Source of the DNA: Anaerolineales bacterium
GTDB taxonomy: Bacteria > Chloroflexota > Anaerolineae > Anaerolineales > Villigracilaceae
NCBI GenBank assembly: GCA_020851785.1
Contig: JADZCC010000106.1
Location: 1 to 42,597 of the forward strand
Direction: 5' to 3'
Length of the DNA stretch: 42,597 bases
Shown: piece by piece, positions 1-7,885 of the stretch
Position numbering within the stretch: position 1 is the stretch's first letter
Layout of the letters: each line of letters begins with the position of its first letter
The notes under the pieces: model-generated
Told to the model about the DNA's origin: nothing
The model's database searches: none
Seen by the model: the letters and a program-made list of their open reading frames with translations, nothing else
Program-made: the position numbers and the translations under genes

Positions 1-2
1 AT

Positions 3-1664
3 TTCAGTTTGTTAGCCATGGCCGCCTCCTTGTGGATGGCGTTCTACTTGTTTGCGCGGGGATTCCCAAATCGCATCACTTTGCGAGCCACGCTGGCGCT
101 GATGGCGCTGGCTGTATTTTTTCTGGATACGTACAACTCCTTCTATGCCTCCGTATCGAATGCGGCTCACCTTCGCGCCGCTTTGTTGATCATTTCCCTG
201 GGCTGTTGGTATAGCGTCACCTTTGCCCTGCGCGCGCCGCAGAAGCAGACCCCGTCTTGGTGGAAAGAGCCGATCTTTTACTTGCTGGCCACCCTGGCGA
301 TTGTTTTACTCTTCATTATCAAGGTTGGAATTGTCCGCGAGCAGGAGGATATTCTTTACACCGCGCATTTCGATTGGAATATCGCCACCTGGTTGTACGG
401 GATCATCCAGGCCTGGGCGGGACTGGGCATCCTGCATAATTTGGCTACGCTTCAGCAGATTCGTTACACAAAAGAAGGCCGCTCCTTTTTCTTCGCTTCG
501 GGGTTTATCGCCGCCGCGCTGGGCTATGGAGCGCTGTCGTTTATCATCCCGGCTCGCCTCCCGCGGGTAATCGAAGATGGCCTGGTGTTCGGAGGAGTTT
601 TCTTTCTGGGCGTTTCAGTGGCGCGTTACCAGAGTTTGCTTGAACGGCGCACCATCTGGCAGGATTTTCCGCTTGGGCTGTTGGGCAGTTCGATAGTCAC
701 AGCGGCTTATTTGACCGTCTGCGTGGTGGCGGGAGTTCCAGCCAACTTGTGGGGCAACATTGCCGCGGCCGTGATTACCTCTCACGCTTTATACGACCTC
801 GGGCGCGAAGCCGTGGAGCGTTGGAGGATTAATGAAGACCGGGATCTGCGTCAGAAGATAAACCAGATCAAGGCGTTGGAAGAAGAAACGCTCTATATCT
901 TCCTGGACAAAGAGTTGAGATTGCTTCTGCAGGCGCTCAATTCCTCCTCAGGCCTGATTGCCACGTGCGAAGGCGATGGGTTGGTTGTGAGGGCGTCGTA
1001 TAATTCACTGCCGATTAAGAGTTCCGTTCCCAAAGAGCTGACTGTCAGCGAAGGCCTGCTGGCCCTCGATAAACAAATTCCGGGGTTGATCTGGTGTTCT
1101 GCCATCTTTGAAAATTCGCAACCGGTGACCTTGGTCGGGATCGGGCTTCCCCAGGATAAGTTGGACTATTCAAGCGGAGAATTGGACCTGTTTGAAGAAT
1201 TCTCCGATCAGATTGGCATTTTTATTTCCGCATATCGCGCCAGAAATAGCGAGATTCAATCCGCTTCGGATCAGATTGCCAATAATTTGACGGTCAACGT
1301 GGATGCGGATTTATATAAATTGGTGGAAGAAGCCTTACGCCATTTTTCAGATGTCGTCTATCTTGGGCAGTCTGCTCTGGCGGATTGGCTGGACATTCAA
1401 GGGACGACGCATATTCAACGGGGGAAGAGCCTGCAAAACGTCCTGCGCGAAGCGGTTACATCCTTACGACCCATAGGCGAACGCCCGCCCGAACCGCTCC
1501 CGCGCGACTGGTACAACTACGTCGTTTTGCATGACGCCTACATTCAAGGCGTCCAAAATCGGGAAGTGATGGCTCGTTTATATGTCTCCGAAGGGACGTT
1601 TCACCGAGTCCGGCGGAGCGCCGTGCGCGGGCTGGTAAGGAGTTTTCAAAAAGAGAAAGCGTAA
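3..1664 (+). CDS. Multi-spanning membrane protein with cytoplasmic C-terminal domain (5' end outside window)
   Basis: The reading frame is open to the left edge, so the true N-terminus is probably missing; TTG at 9 and ATG at 18 are only possible internal starts. The first ~270 residues hold about eight hydrophobic segments. They are followed by a charged helix (around ERWRINEDRDLRQKIN, a likely coiled-coil linker), a region of about 120 residues that could be GAF-like, and a C-terminal ~120-residue domain ending in a basic segment (GTFHRVRRSAVRGLVRSF) that resembles a helix-turn-helix tail. I see no histidine-kinase H-box or ATPase motifs, so a membrane-bound sensor/regulator is only an inference. 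It lies upstream of a 354-base gene-free stretch. Confidence 0.6.
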   Translation, partial: FSLLAMAASLWMAFYLFARGFPNRITLRATLALMALAVFFLDTYNSFYASVSNAAHLRAALLIISLGCWYSVTFALRAPQKQTPSWWKEPIFYLLATLAIVLLFIIKVGIVREQEDILYTAHFDWNIATWLYGIIQAWAGLGILHNLATLQQIRYTKEGRSFFFASGFIAAALGYGALSFIIPARLPRVIEDGLVFGGVFFLGVSVARYQSLLERRTIWQDFPLGLLGSSIVTAAYLTVCVVAGVPANLWGNIAAAVITSHALYDLGREAVERWRINEDRDLRQKINQIKALEEETLYIFLDKELRLLLQALNSSSGLIATCEGDGLVVRASYNSLPIKSSVPKELTVSEGLLALDKQIPGLIWCSAIFENSQPVTLVGIGLPQDKLDYSSGELDLFEEFSDQIGIFISAYRARNSEIQSASDQIANNLTVNVDADLYKLVEEALRHFSDVVYLGQSALADWLDIQGTTHIQRGKSLQNVLREAVTSLRPIGERPPEPLPRDWYNYVVLHDAYIQGVQNREVMARLYVSEGTFHRVRRSAVRGLVRSFQKEKA

Positions 1665-2018
1665 GGCTTGTTTTGGAGAGGTGCAAACCCGGGGAAAAAA
1701 AGATGGATACGCCTAAAAAATAAAATTAACAGATTTTGGCAGTTTTATCTTGCTAAAGCGGCAATAATGAACTGTGGCCTTCAAACCGAGATCTGCCCAG
1801 CAAAATAAAGGGAAAAATAACGGCTCGCGCCGAGCGCAGGTCCGTTCTTTTTGGTTGTTTGTAACCTGGTATCTGCTGTTTTGCGCGTTTGAATGCATTT
1901 TAGGCGTCGCGCTTTGGTCTGCGCTTGGCGGGTCAGGGAATTTATAACAGTTTTTGGAAGTCTTTTTCCAAAGAACGCTTCATAATGAGTCCATCAAACT
2001 GATTCAAGGAGCGTCAAC
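1665..2018. other. Gene-free stretch of 354 bases
   Basis: No convincing gene is seen on either strand; a 61-codon minus-strand frame has no family features. A short hairpin at 1953-1972 (TTTGGAA / TTCCAAA arms) lies just before the lipoprotein remnant. An AAGGAG ribosome-binding site at 2006-2011 belongs to that remnant. No clear -35/-10 pair was found. Confidence 0.5.
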
Positions 2019-2573
2019 ATGAAAAGCAGAAAACTTTCCCAATCCCTATTCTTTGTCCTGCCCGTGATCCTGAGCCTGGCTTGTTCATCGGTGACGAAGT
2101 TGGCGCCCAGCGCCACGCCTTTGCCCACTGCGACCGCCAAGCCCACCTTCAGCCGGATGCGAACTTTGCCGTCGTGCTTCCGTTTGCATGGACCATCTCG
2201 TTTGAGGAAAATCAGGGCGCGAATGTAGATACGTTTCGCTCGCCGGACGAACAAGCTTCCGCTCAAATTGTGACGGCCAAGCCCGTCGCGGATCAAGCCA
2301 AGGCGCTGACGTACACGATGGACTGTCTGAATGACTACTATTCCAATGGCGCGCAGGACGTGACGAAGCCTTGCTCAACCCAGACAGATACAGCCAAACT
2401 TATATCAGCTTGACTGGTCTTCGCAATCTGGTGAAAAGAGCGGAACGGCGCTGTACGATCTGCGCGACCCTAAGCGCCTGGTCGTCGTGATCACCGCCGC
2501 GGACGAAGACTATATCAATCTTTACTCAGACGTTCTCGTTACAATCCGTAATAGTTATGTGTCAACGCAATAG
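2019..2573 (+). pseudogene. Secreted lipoprotein gene broken by two compensating frameshifts
   Basis: The start is well supported: AAGGAG lies 7 nt before an ATG, and the product opens with a lipoprotein signal (MKSRKLSQ, hydrophobic stretch, LSLAC lipobox) and a Thr/Pro-rich linker (TPLPTATAKPT). After about position 2145 the sensible protein continues in another frame (NFAVVLPFAWTISFEENQG and on). Near 2365-2405 it returns to the original frame and runs YQLDWSSQSG through DLRDPKRLVVVITAADEDY to the TAG at 2571-2573. Two opposite indels therefore restore the frame overall. Either the gene is decaying or the assembly holds two indel errors. The protein would be a small exported lipoprotein of unknown function, similar in build to the one at 4152. 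Confidence 0.65.
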
Positions 2574-2626
2574 AATGCTCATTGGGCGCTGTCTTTGAAA
2601 CGGGACTTGAAGAATCCTTAAACGGG

Positions 2627-2632
2627 TAAAAT
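2627..2632 (+). promoter_or_regulatory. -10-like hexamer TAAAAT just before the gene at 2641
   Basis: TAAAAT lies 8 nt before the ATG, with no Shine-Dalgarno sequence between. The transcript would have almost no leader. The -35 is not clear. Confidence 0.4.
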
Positions 2633-2640
2633 CCACCCCT

Positions 2641-4077
2641 ATGAAACGCATCTTCATTTCCGCCGACCACGGCATGGCCATCATCTACTTCCTGCAAAGC
2701 GACGTTGTCCCGACTCTACTCCAGGCGGGCGTGGAAATCGTCGTCCTGACCGACGACGACACCAAAGAGAAAATTGCCCAACGCTTCGCGCAGGCCCACC
2801 TGACGTTTGAAGGCCTGCGCCTTAAGCAAGCCAACGACTATGCCAAAAAGGTTCAGCCGAGACTGCAATGGCTGTTGGGGTATTTGCGCCGTGTGGGCGG
2901 CTCGCGCCACATCAACACCGAGGCGATGGATAGTCACATTTGGGAAGTGTGGGCGGAGAATGGCTGGAAATTCCGCCTGGGCATTTGGATTCCCTCCGCG
3001 TTGATGATTCTCCTCCTGCGGAATTTTTCGTGGGCGCGAAAACTGCTGGTGAAAATTCAAAACCGCTTCACCCCAAATATTTATGCGGATTTATTTGATC
3101 AATACAAACCCGATTTGGTCATCGCCTCAACCCCGGGCTGGCGTATGGACCGTTACCTTCTGCGCGAATCGGCCAAACGCGGAATCCCGAACATGACCGT
3201 GATTGTCGGCTGGGATAATTCATCTTCGTACAATATTTCTGGCGCAGACGTACAATCTGCAACCTGTTGGTCTCAATTGCAAAAGGACGAATTAGTGTAT
3301 GGCTCAGATTGGAAGCCTGAAAATGTAAACATTGGCGGCATCCCTTCTTATGACGGATATTTCCGCAAGCAATGGCTCATGCCGCGCGCTGAATATTTCA
3401 AATTACATGGGCTTGATCCAAGCCGTAAACTAATTTCATACGCCAGTAGCTTCGTCCATTTTGCGCCGAACTTCCCGAACATTGAAGCGCTGGCGAAATT
3501 GGTTTCATCGGATTCATTGGCAGAACCTGCGCAATTGTTGATTCGTTTGCACCCGAGTCACTTTCAGGATAAGCCGAAGATTTTTGTCGAAGAACGCGAA
3601 CGCGTGTTTGAGTTGGAGCAGAAATATCCGCATGTGCATGTGGTTCAGCCGGTGGCCTTGGGCGGCTCGCTGGGTTATTACGGCGGCGAAGACATGGACG
3701 AGAAATCTTCGATGATGGCGTATTCGGATGTGGTCGTGACGGTCTATTCGACGATGCTGGTGGAAACCGCCGTCCACGACACGCCGATGATTGCCGCCAC
3801 AATTGACACTCCCGGTGGTTGGAACAAGCCCAACAAGTTTTCGTTATCGCTGAAAGAGATTGGCGCTTGGCCGACGCACCAAAGATTCAGACTGGCAAAA
3901 GCCGGTCGCGTGGCGACCAACCTCGAGCAGTTGAAAGAAGCGTTGAATTTATATCTCAAAGATAAAACGCTCGATTCTGCCGAACGTCGCAAATTTATCG
4001 AAGACGAAATTACGTTTACCGATGCGAGTTCTGGAGAACGAACTGCTAAATTTATTTTGAAAACCTTAAACCTGTAA
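2641..4077 (+). CDS. Capsule-type (GT-B-like) glycosyltransferase or glycerophosphotransferase
   Basis: A 478-residue protein. Its C-terminal half carries the pattern seen in capsule synthesis and CDP-glycerol glycerophosphotransferase-like enzymes: LLIRLHPSHF around residue 300 and SDVVVTVYSTMLVETAVHD around 362, the latter being the usual nucleotide-sugar end of a GT-B fold. The N-terminal half (MKRIFISADHGMAIIYFL) resembles a Rossmann-like acceptor domain, and residues around 119-129 are hydrophobic, which could anchor it at the membrane. It is the first gene of the glycan locus and a likely distant relative of the protein at 19987. Donor and acceptor cannot be read from sequence. The last codons (TLNL, stop) are part of a minisatellite that continues downstream. 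Confidence 0.65.
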   Translation: MKRIFISADHGMAIIYFLQSDVVPTLLQAGVEIVVLTDDDTKEKIAQRFAQAHLTFEGLRLKQANDYAKKVQPRLQWLLGYLRRVGGSRHINTEAMDSHIWEVWAENGWKFRLGIWIPSALMILLLRNFSWARKLLVKIQNRFTPNIYADLFDQYKPDLVIASTPGWRMDRYLLRESAKRGIPNMTVIVGWDNSSSYNISGADVQSATCWSQLQKDELVYGSDWKPENVNIGGIPSYDGYFRKQWLMPRAEYFKLHGLDPSRKLISYASSFVHFAPNFPNIEALAKLVSSDSLAEPAQLLIRLHPSHFQDKPKIFVEERERVFELEQKYPHVHVVQPVALGGSLGYYGGEDMDEKSSMMAYSDVVVTVYSTMLVETAVHDTPMIAATIDTPGGWNKPNKFSLSLKEIGAWPTHQRFRLAKAGRVATNLEQLKEALNLYLKDKTLDSAERRKFIEDEITFTDASSGERTAKFILKTLNL

Positions 4078-4110
4078 CTTACAACCTTAAACCTGCAACC
4101 CTTAACTTCC
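4062..4110 (+). repeat. AACCTTAAACCTG minisatellite, copy 1
   Basis: Units of the form AACCTTAAACCTG and TAACTTACAACC follow one another, starting within the last codons of the gene at 2641. The same unit family recurs at 20341-20389 (inverted, inside a gene) and 31733-31788. Confidence 0.75.
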
Positions 4111-4151
4111 GGCCTATAAATTCATGGTAAAAATGGGGGCATGGAGAACCA

Positions 4152-4748
4152 ATGAAAAAGAAGACCATTACTATTCTTTCTGTTTTAATGTTGACGATTG
4201 TTTCGGCGTGCGGCCCCGCGCCGGAGCCGACTTTAAGCGCGGAGGAGATTAGCAACACCGCCGTCGCCAATTTGTGGGTGGCTCTCACCGCCACGCAACT
4301 GGCCCTGCCGACCGCCACCGCTACCTTCCCGCCGACGGAAACGTTTACGCCGCAACCCACCTTCACCGCGATTCCGATCAACACCCTGCCGCCGCCACCG
4401 CCCGCCGCCACCGCCACGAGTCAGTGCAATCAAGTTCCTGTGCCGGAGCCCAAAGGCAAAGTGGTGAAAGTTAAATTTGTGAACAAATCCAAAGGCAATG
4501 TCAATTTGTCGTTTGGGATGCTCGCGCCAAACGCGCAAGGCGAATGCTTCACATATTCCTACACGTTGGGCGCTTTCGATGAGCCGGTGGTTACGGTGTT
4601 GGCAGGTTGCTACTGGGCCTATGGTTGGGTGACGGTGATCAACTCCAATAAAACTTCAACCGCGCAAAACATGGAAGCCCTCTGCATCACCGACCCGACC
4701 AAAGAGCCGGATATTTGGATTTCGGAAGAAGTCATTTCCTTTCACTGA
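4152..4748 (+). CDS. Exported lipoprotein with Thr/Pro-rich linker
   Basis: A 198-residue protein with a clear lipoprotein signal: MKKKTITILS, a hydrophobic core, then TIVSAC with Cys at residue 21. A low-complexity Thr/Pro/Ala linker (about residues 45-95) separates the lipid anchor from a C-terminal domain of about 100 residues with several cysteines and aromatic residues. A GGAG ribosome-binding site precedes the ATG. The C-terminal domain is not recognised. The stop overlaps the start of the next gene (TGATGA), so translation is probably coupled. Confidence 0.7.
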   Translation: MKKKTITILSVLMLTIVSACGPAPEPTLSAEEISNTAVANLWVALTATQLALPTATATFPPTETFTPQPTFTAIPINTLPPPPPAATATSQCNQVPVPEPKGKVVKVKFVNKSKGNVNLSFGMLAPNAQGECFTYSYTLGAFDEPVVTVLAGCYWAYGWVTVINSNKTSTAQNMEALCITDPTKEPDIWISEEVISFH

Positions 4749-5203
4749 TGAAACTTGAAAAAAGAAAATCAATGGCTCTCTTTTATTTTTCGATTGCGCT
4801 GGCGATCTTTTCCAGCGCGTTATATCACTTCAGCGCCAAAAGCGCGCCAGCGGAAATTAACTTTCCGATTGCGTTAACGGTGACGTACGCGATTGCGTTG
4901 CTGGTGACGATGTTGACCGCGCTGTTTTTCCCCGCCGAAAACGGGCTCGCCTCCGAGTTAAAAAAACTCAACTGGAGCAGTGTCCTGCTCAGCGTGGCCA
5001 TTGTGGGCATTGAATTTGGCTTCCTGCTGGCATACAGATCCGGCTGGGAGTTGGGCGTAGCCGCCGTGCTGACGAATGTGGCCGCTTCCCTGCTCCTCGT
5101 GCCGGTGGCCATTTGGATTTTCAAAGATAAACTGAACTGGGTCAACGTGGCGGGCATTTTGGTCTGCCTGGCTGGCCTGATGATGTTGAATTGGAAGAAG
5201 TAA
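4748..5203 (+). CDS. Half-size EamA/DMT-type membrane transporter
   Basis: A 151-residue protein with four or five hydrophobic segments. The last part (AAVLTNVAASLLLVPVAIWIFKDKLNWVNVAGILVCLAGLMML) is the typical end of an EamA domain. Full-size drug/metabolite transporters carry two such domains, so this would work as a dimer, as small multidrug-resistance-type proteins do. I chose the ATG at 4748, overlapping the preceding stop, over an in-frame ATG at 4715 because the extra residues are polar and lie inside the previous gene. In a glycan locus it could move a lipid-linked sugar, but that is inference. Confidence 0.7.
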   Translation: MKLEKRKSMALFYFSIALAIFSSALYHFSAKSAPAEINFPIALTVTYAIALLVTMLTALFFPAENGLASELKKLNWSSVLLSVAIVGIEFGFLLAYRSGWELGVAAVLTNVAASLLLVPVAIWIFKDKLNWVNVAGILVCLAGLMMLNWKK

Positions 5204-5206
5204 CTT

Positions 5207-6235
5207 ATGCTGTCTCGTTTTAAATCCGCTCTGCGTATTTTGCTCAAAGGCGAATCCAAAAAGGCAAAACGCAACCCCATTCCACCAATCACCGCAGAGG
5301 AAGTCGCTGAAGTTCGGCAGTTTTTTTCGCGCGAGAAATTTTTCATCTTTGGCCATGCCCGTTCCGGCACCACGCTCCTAATGCGGCTGGCGCGTTTGCA
5401 TCCCGAGGTGCATTGTAATTATCAGGCGCATTTCTTTACCCGCCCGCCTTTGCTCAAATCTCTGGTGGACACGCCCGAAGCGGAAGAATGGCTGACGCGC
5501 AAATCGAATCGCTGGAATGACGGGCGGGATTTGTCTCCGCTGGTCCTGCGGGCGGCGGCGGATTTTATGATGGAGCGCGACGCTGAGCGCGAAGGGAAAA
5601 GAATCGTGGGCGATAAAAGCCCCTCGTCCAATATCCATGGTCAGGCGGTGAGGGATGCGTTTGCCGTGTATCCAGACGCGAAGACGGTTTATATCGTCCG
5701 CGATGGGCGCGATGTGTTAATCTCGGAACGCTTTCGCAACTTCGTGGAAGAATCCAAATTTCTAACGCCGGAAGATAGACAAATTATGGAGGACTTGCGT
5801 AAAGATCAAACGCAATTTGTCAACGGTTCGCGTTCCATCTTTACGGAAACCTTTATTCGTAACATTGCCAAGCGCTGGGCGGATGATTTAAACGAAATTG
5901 ACGCCGAATCGAAAAGATTGTACAAGGAAAATTATCTTTCACTGCGTTATGAAGATTTGCTCAAAAACCCGTTTGATGAAATGAGCAGGCTTTGGAGATT
6001 TCTTGAAGTAAAGAAGATAGACAAGTCTTTAAGTAGCAAAATCGAAGCCGAAATGAAATTGAACCCTGATGAGCAGTGGCAAGCCGAACGTAATGAGGGA
6101 ATCGCGTCGTTTCTTCCAAAAGGGCAGGCAGGCAATTGGAATCGACTGTTCACCGAAAAAGATAAATCTATTTTCAAAGAAGTGGCCGGGGATGTATTAA
6201 TCAAGTGGGGGTATGAGAAGTCAGTAGATTGGTAA
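5207..6235 (+). CDS. Sulfotransferase (PAPS-dependent)
   Basis: A 342-residue cytoplasmic enzyme predicted to transfer sulfate from PAPS to a sugar or other hydroxyl. The PAPS 5'-phosphosulfate loop is seen as GHARSGTTLLMRLA (about residues 49-62) and the 3'-phosphate-binding segment as YIVRDGRDVLISERF (about 162-176). The C-terminus (GQAGNWNRLF then GYEKSVDW) matches the ends of the sulfotransferases at 15978 and 23104. It starts 4 nt after the transporter gene. The PAPS could come from the synthetase at 9669. The final KSVDW-stop codons are themselves the first unit of a tandem repeat. Confidence 0.85.
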   Translation: MLSRFKSALRILLKGESKKAKRNPIPPITAEEVAEVRQFFSREKFFIFGHARSGTTLLMRLARLHPEVHCNYQAHFFTRPPLLKSLVDTPEAEEWLTRKSNRWNDGRDLSPLVLRAAADFMMERDAEREGKRIVGDKSPSSNIHGQAVRDAFAVYPDAKTVYIVRDGRDVLISERFRNFVEESKFLTPEDRQIMEDLRKDQTQFVNGSRSIFTETFIRNIAKRWADDLNEIDAESKRLYKENYLSLRYEDLLKNPFDEMSRLWRFLEVKKIDKSLSSKIEAEMKLNPDEQWQAERNEGIASFLPKGQAGNWNRLFTEKDKSIFKEVAGDVLIKWGYEKSVDW

Positions 6236-6293
6236 GTCAGTAGATTGGTAGGTTGGTAGATTGGTAAGTTGGGTTGGTAGATTGGGAGGTAGT
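6219..6293 (+). repeat. GTAGATTGGTA minisatellite, left arm of an inverted pair
   Basis: A 16-bp unit AAGTCAGTAGATTGGT is repeated exactly at 6219-6234 and 6235-6250, then decays into units such as GGTTGGTAGATTGGTA up to the start of the four-helix-bundle gene. The first unit includes the last codons and stop of the sulfotransferase. Bases 6239-6257 match the reverse complement of 6766-6784 with one mismatch in 19. Confidence 0.8.
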
Positions 6294-6755
6294 ATGAATG
6301 AAAAGGAAATGCGCGGGTTTGAGGATTTGGATTGCTACAAACTTGCCTTGCAGGTTTTTCGAGAGGCATACCGCGTTGTCGACCTTCTGCCAGCAGAAGA
6401 AAAATACAATCTTGCCGATCAATTGCGCCGGGCGGCGACCAGTATTCTCCTGAACATTGCCGAGGGGTATGGACGATATCACTACCTAGATTGCCTTCGC
6501 TTTTATTACATTGCGCGGGGTTCCATGATGGAAACCTTGAGCGCATTGATTGCTTGTAACGAAAGAGGATATACAAGCGGTATACTGGAGAAGCAGAGAG
6601 AGTTGTGTCATTCTGCCTTACGCTCCTTGAATGGTTACATTCGTTACGTCCGTGGACAACAACAAGGCAGGCAAGAATATGGAGAGCGGATTCTCAAAGA
6701 GGACGCTCCTGAATATAAAATAGACGATCTTGATCTCGATGAACCAATTTCCTAA
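6294..6755 (+). CDS. Four-helix-bundle protein (23S rRNA intervening-sequence protein family)
   Basis: A 153-residue protein beginning MNEKEMRGFEDLDCYKLA, with the family pattern FEDL-x-x-x-KLALQVFREAY, then LADQLRRAATSILLNIAEGYGR (about residues 41-62) and an ARGSMMETLSAL helix. Proteins of this family are known from insertions in 23S rRNA genes and as free-standing genes; their molecular role is unclear. The ATG at 6294 was chosen because the family begins a few residues before FEDL; the extension to 6261 is repeat sequence. The gene sits alone between a sulfotransferase and an oxidoreductase and is bracketed by inverted minisatellites, as expected of a mobile cassette. Confidence 0.8.
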   Translation: MNEKEMRGFEDLDCYKLALQVFREAYRVVDLLPAEEKYNLADQLRRAATSILLNIAEGYGRYHYLDCLRFYYIARGSMMETLSALIACNERGYTSGILEKQRELCHSALRSLNGYIRYVRGQQQGRQEYGERILKEDAPEYKIDDLDLDEPIS

Positions 6756-6800
6756 TCTATCCTAAACCAACCTACTAATCTACTAATCTACTAATCTACT
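6756..6800 (-). repeat. CTACTAATCTA minisatellite, right arm of the inverted pair
   Basis: CCAACCTACTAATCTACTAA and further ACTAATCT units run directly into the ATG of the oxidoreductase at 6801, leaving no recognisable ribosome-binding site. Read on the minus strand it repeats the left arm at 6219-6293. Confidence 0.8.
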
Positions 6801-7847
6801 ATGTCCCAATCTACAAAAAAATACCTAATCGCTGGTCTCGGTTCGGTGGGTCGCCGTCACATGCGGAATTTGATTTCATTAGGCGAAAAAGATATTATTT
6901 TGCTTCGTACGCGCAAAGCCACATTACCTGACGATGAACTTGCAGGCTACGCTGTTGAAACAGACCTTCACGTAGCGCTCGAAAAGCATAAGCCGGATGC
7001 AGTCATTGTTTCCAACCCGACCGCTTTCCATTTGGATGTGGCCATTCCCGCCGCACAGGCCGGTTGCGCGATTTTGCTGGAGAAGCCGATTTCGCATTCG
7101 CTGGAGCGCGTGGACGAATTGCAAAAGGCGGCGCAGGAAAGCGGCTCAAAAATTTTGGTCGCTTTTCAGTTTCGCTTTCATCCGGGTTTGATGCAGGCGA
7201 AGGCATTAATTGCAAACGGTGAGATTGGACGTGTCATTTCCGCCAACGTGCATTTTGGAGAATATCTGCCTGCCTGGCATCCGTGGGAGGATTATCGCCT
7301 CAGTTATGCGGCGCGGGCGGATTTGGGCGGCGGTGTGGTGGCGACGCAATGTCACTCGCTGGATTATCTCCCCTGGCTGGTGGGGGAAAAGGTGAAATCT
7401 GCTTTTGGGTTTACTGGCAAGTTGAGCGACCTTGAAATTGACGTGGAAGACACGGCTAAAATCGCTTTGCGTTTTGAAAGCGGCGCGCTGGGGAGTTTGC
7501 ATTTGGACTTTAATCAACAACCGCCGGAACATCATTTTACGATTGTGGGTACAAACGGAACCATCAAATGGAATTTGGCGGATGGGGCGGTGAGAATGTA
7601 TCGCCCTCACCCCAACCCCTCTCCCTCAGGGAGAGGGACAAAGGGCGAGGGAAATTGGGACATGTATCCCCTACCCAATGATTGGGAGCGAAACGTCATG
7701 TTTTTGGAGCAGACCAAACATTGGGTCGAGGTGACCGCCGGAAGGGCAGAGCCAACTTGTACATTAGAAGACGGCGTGCGGACCCAAAAGCTGATTGAGG
7801 CAATTCATCAATCTCAGGCGAGCGGACGCGTAATCTCGCTTGATTAA
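6801..7847 (+). CDS. Gfo/Idh/MocA-family sugar oxidoreductase
   Basis: A 348-residue NAD(P)-dependent dehydrogenase of the glucose-fructose oxidoreductase type. The N-terminal Rossmann fold shows YLIAGLGSVGRRHMRNL (about residues 8-24), and the catalytic-lysine motif is EKPISHSLERV (about 94-104). The C-terminal half supplies the sheet domain that binds the sugar. Such enzymes oxidise or epimerise nucleotide sugars in glycan pathways, including nonulosonate loci; the substrate here is unknown. About 16 residues (269-284, PHPNPSPSGRGTKGEG) are encoded by an inserted palindromic repeat. Without them the sequence would read smoothly from GAVRMY into WDMYPLPNDW. Confidence 0.85.
   Translation: MSQSTKKYLIAGLGSVGRRHMRNLISLGEKDIILLRTRKATLPDDELAGYAVETDLHVALEKHKPDAVIVSNPTAFHLDVAIPAAQAGCAILLEKPISHSLERVDELQKAAQESGSKILVAFQFRFHPGLMQAKALIANGEIGRVISANVHFGEYLPAWHPWEDYRLSYAARADLGGGVVATQCHSLDYLPWLVGEKVKSAFGFTGKLSDLEIDVEDTAKIALRFESGALGSLHLDFNQQPPEHHFTIVGTNGTIKWNLADGAVRMYRPHPNPSPSGRGTKGEGNWDMYPLPNDWERNVMFLEQTKHWVEVTAGRAEPTCTLEDGVRTQKLIEAIHQSQASGRVISLD
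7604..7651. repeat. 48-bp palindromic G/C-rich repeat inserted in frame in the oxidoreductase
   Basis: The left side CCCTCACCCCAACCCCTCTC pairs with the right side GGGAGAGGGACAAAGGGCG and the following AGGG, making a near-perfect hairpin. The length is a multiple of three, so the gene stays open. Repeats of this form, giving the peptide HPNPSPxGRG, are widely dispersed in bacterial genomes. Confidence 0.85.
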
Positions 7848-7885
7848 AAGAAATAAACGGCGGATGTTTCCGCCGTTTATTTCTT
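7848..7885. terminator. Bidirectional terminator with 17-bp perfect arms
   Basis: Arms 7848-7864 (AAGAAATAAACGGCGGA) and 7869-7885 are exactly complementary around a 4-base loop. Both strands end the stem in an A/T-rich run, and the hairpin lies between two convergent genes. It overlaps the stop codon of the minus-strand gene. Confidence 0.85.

Noticed and set aside
1713..1898. 61-codon minus-strand frame in the first gap
   Set aside because: No ribosome-binding site, promoter or family likeness; length is within chance for AT-rich DNA.
2019..2573. Programmed ribosomal frameshifting to explain the broken lipoprotein gene
   Set aside because: Two shifts of opposite sign would be needed, and no slippery sequence with a downstream structure is evident at either place.
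4825..5373. 182-codon minus-strand frame
   Set aside because: It is antisense to the EamA-like gene and the sulfotransferase start, both of which are supported by motifs and spacing.
5947..6576. 209-codon minus-strand frame
   Set aside because: It runs through the minisatellite and antisense to the sulfotransferase and four-helix-bundle genes; the repeats simply contain no stop in that frame.
6294..6755. Avd-like accessory protein of a diversity-generating retroelement
   Set aside because: The four-helix-bundle family is related to Avd, but there is no reverse transcriptase, template repeat or variable repeat in the window.
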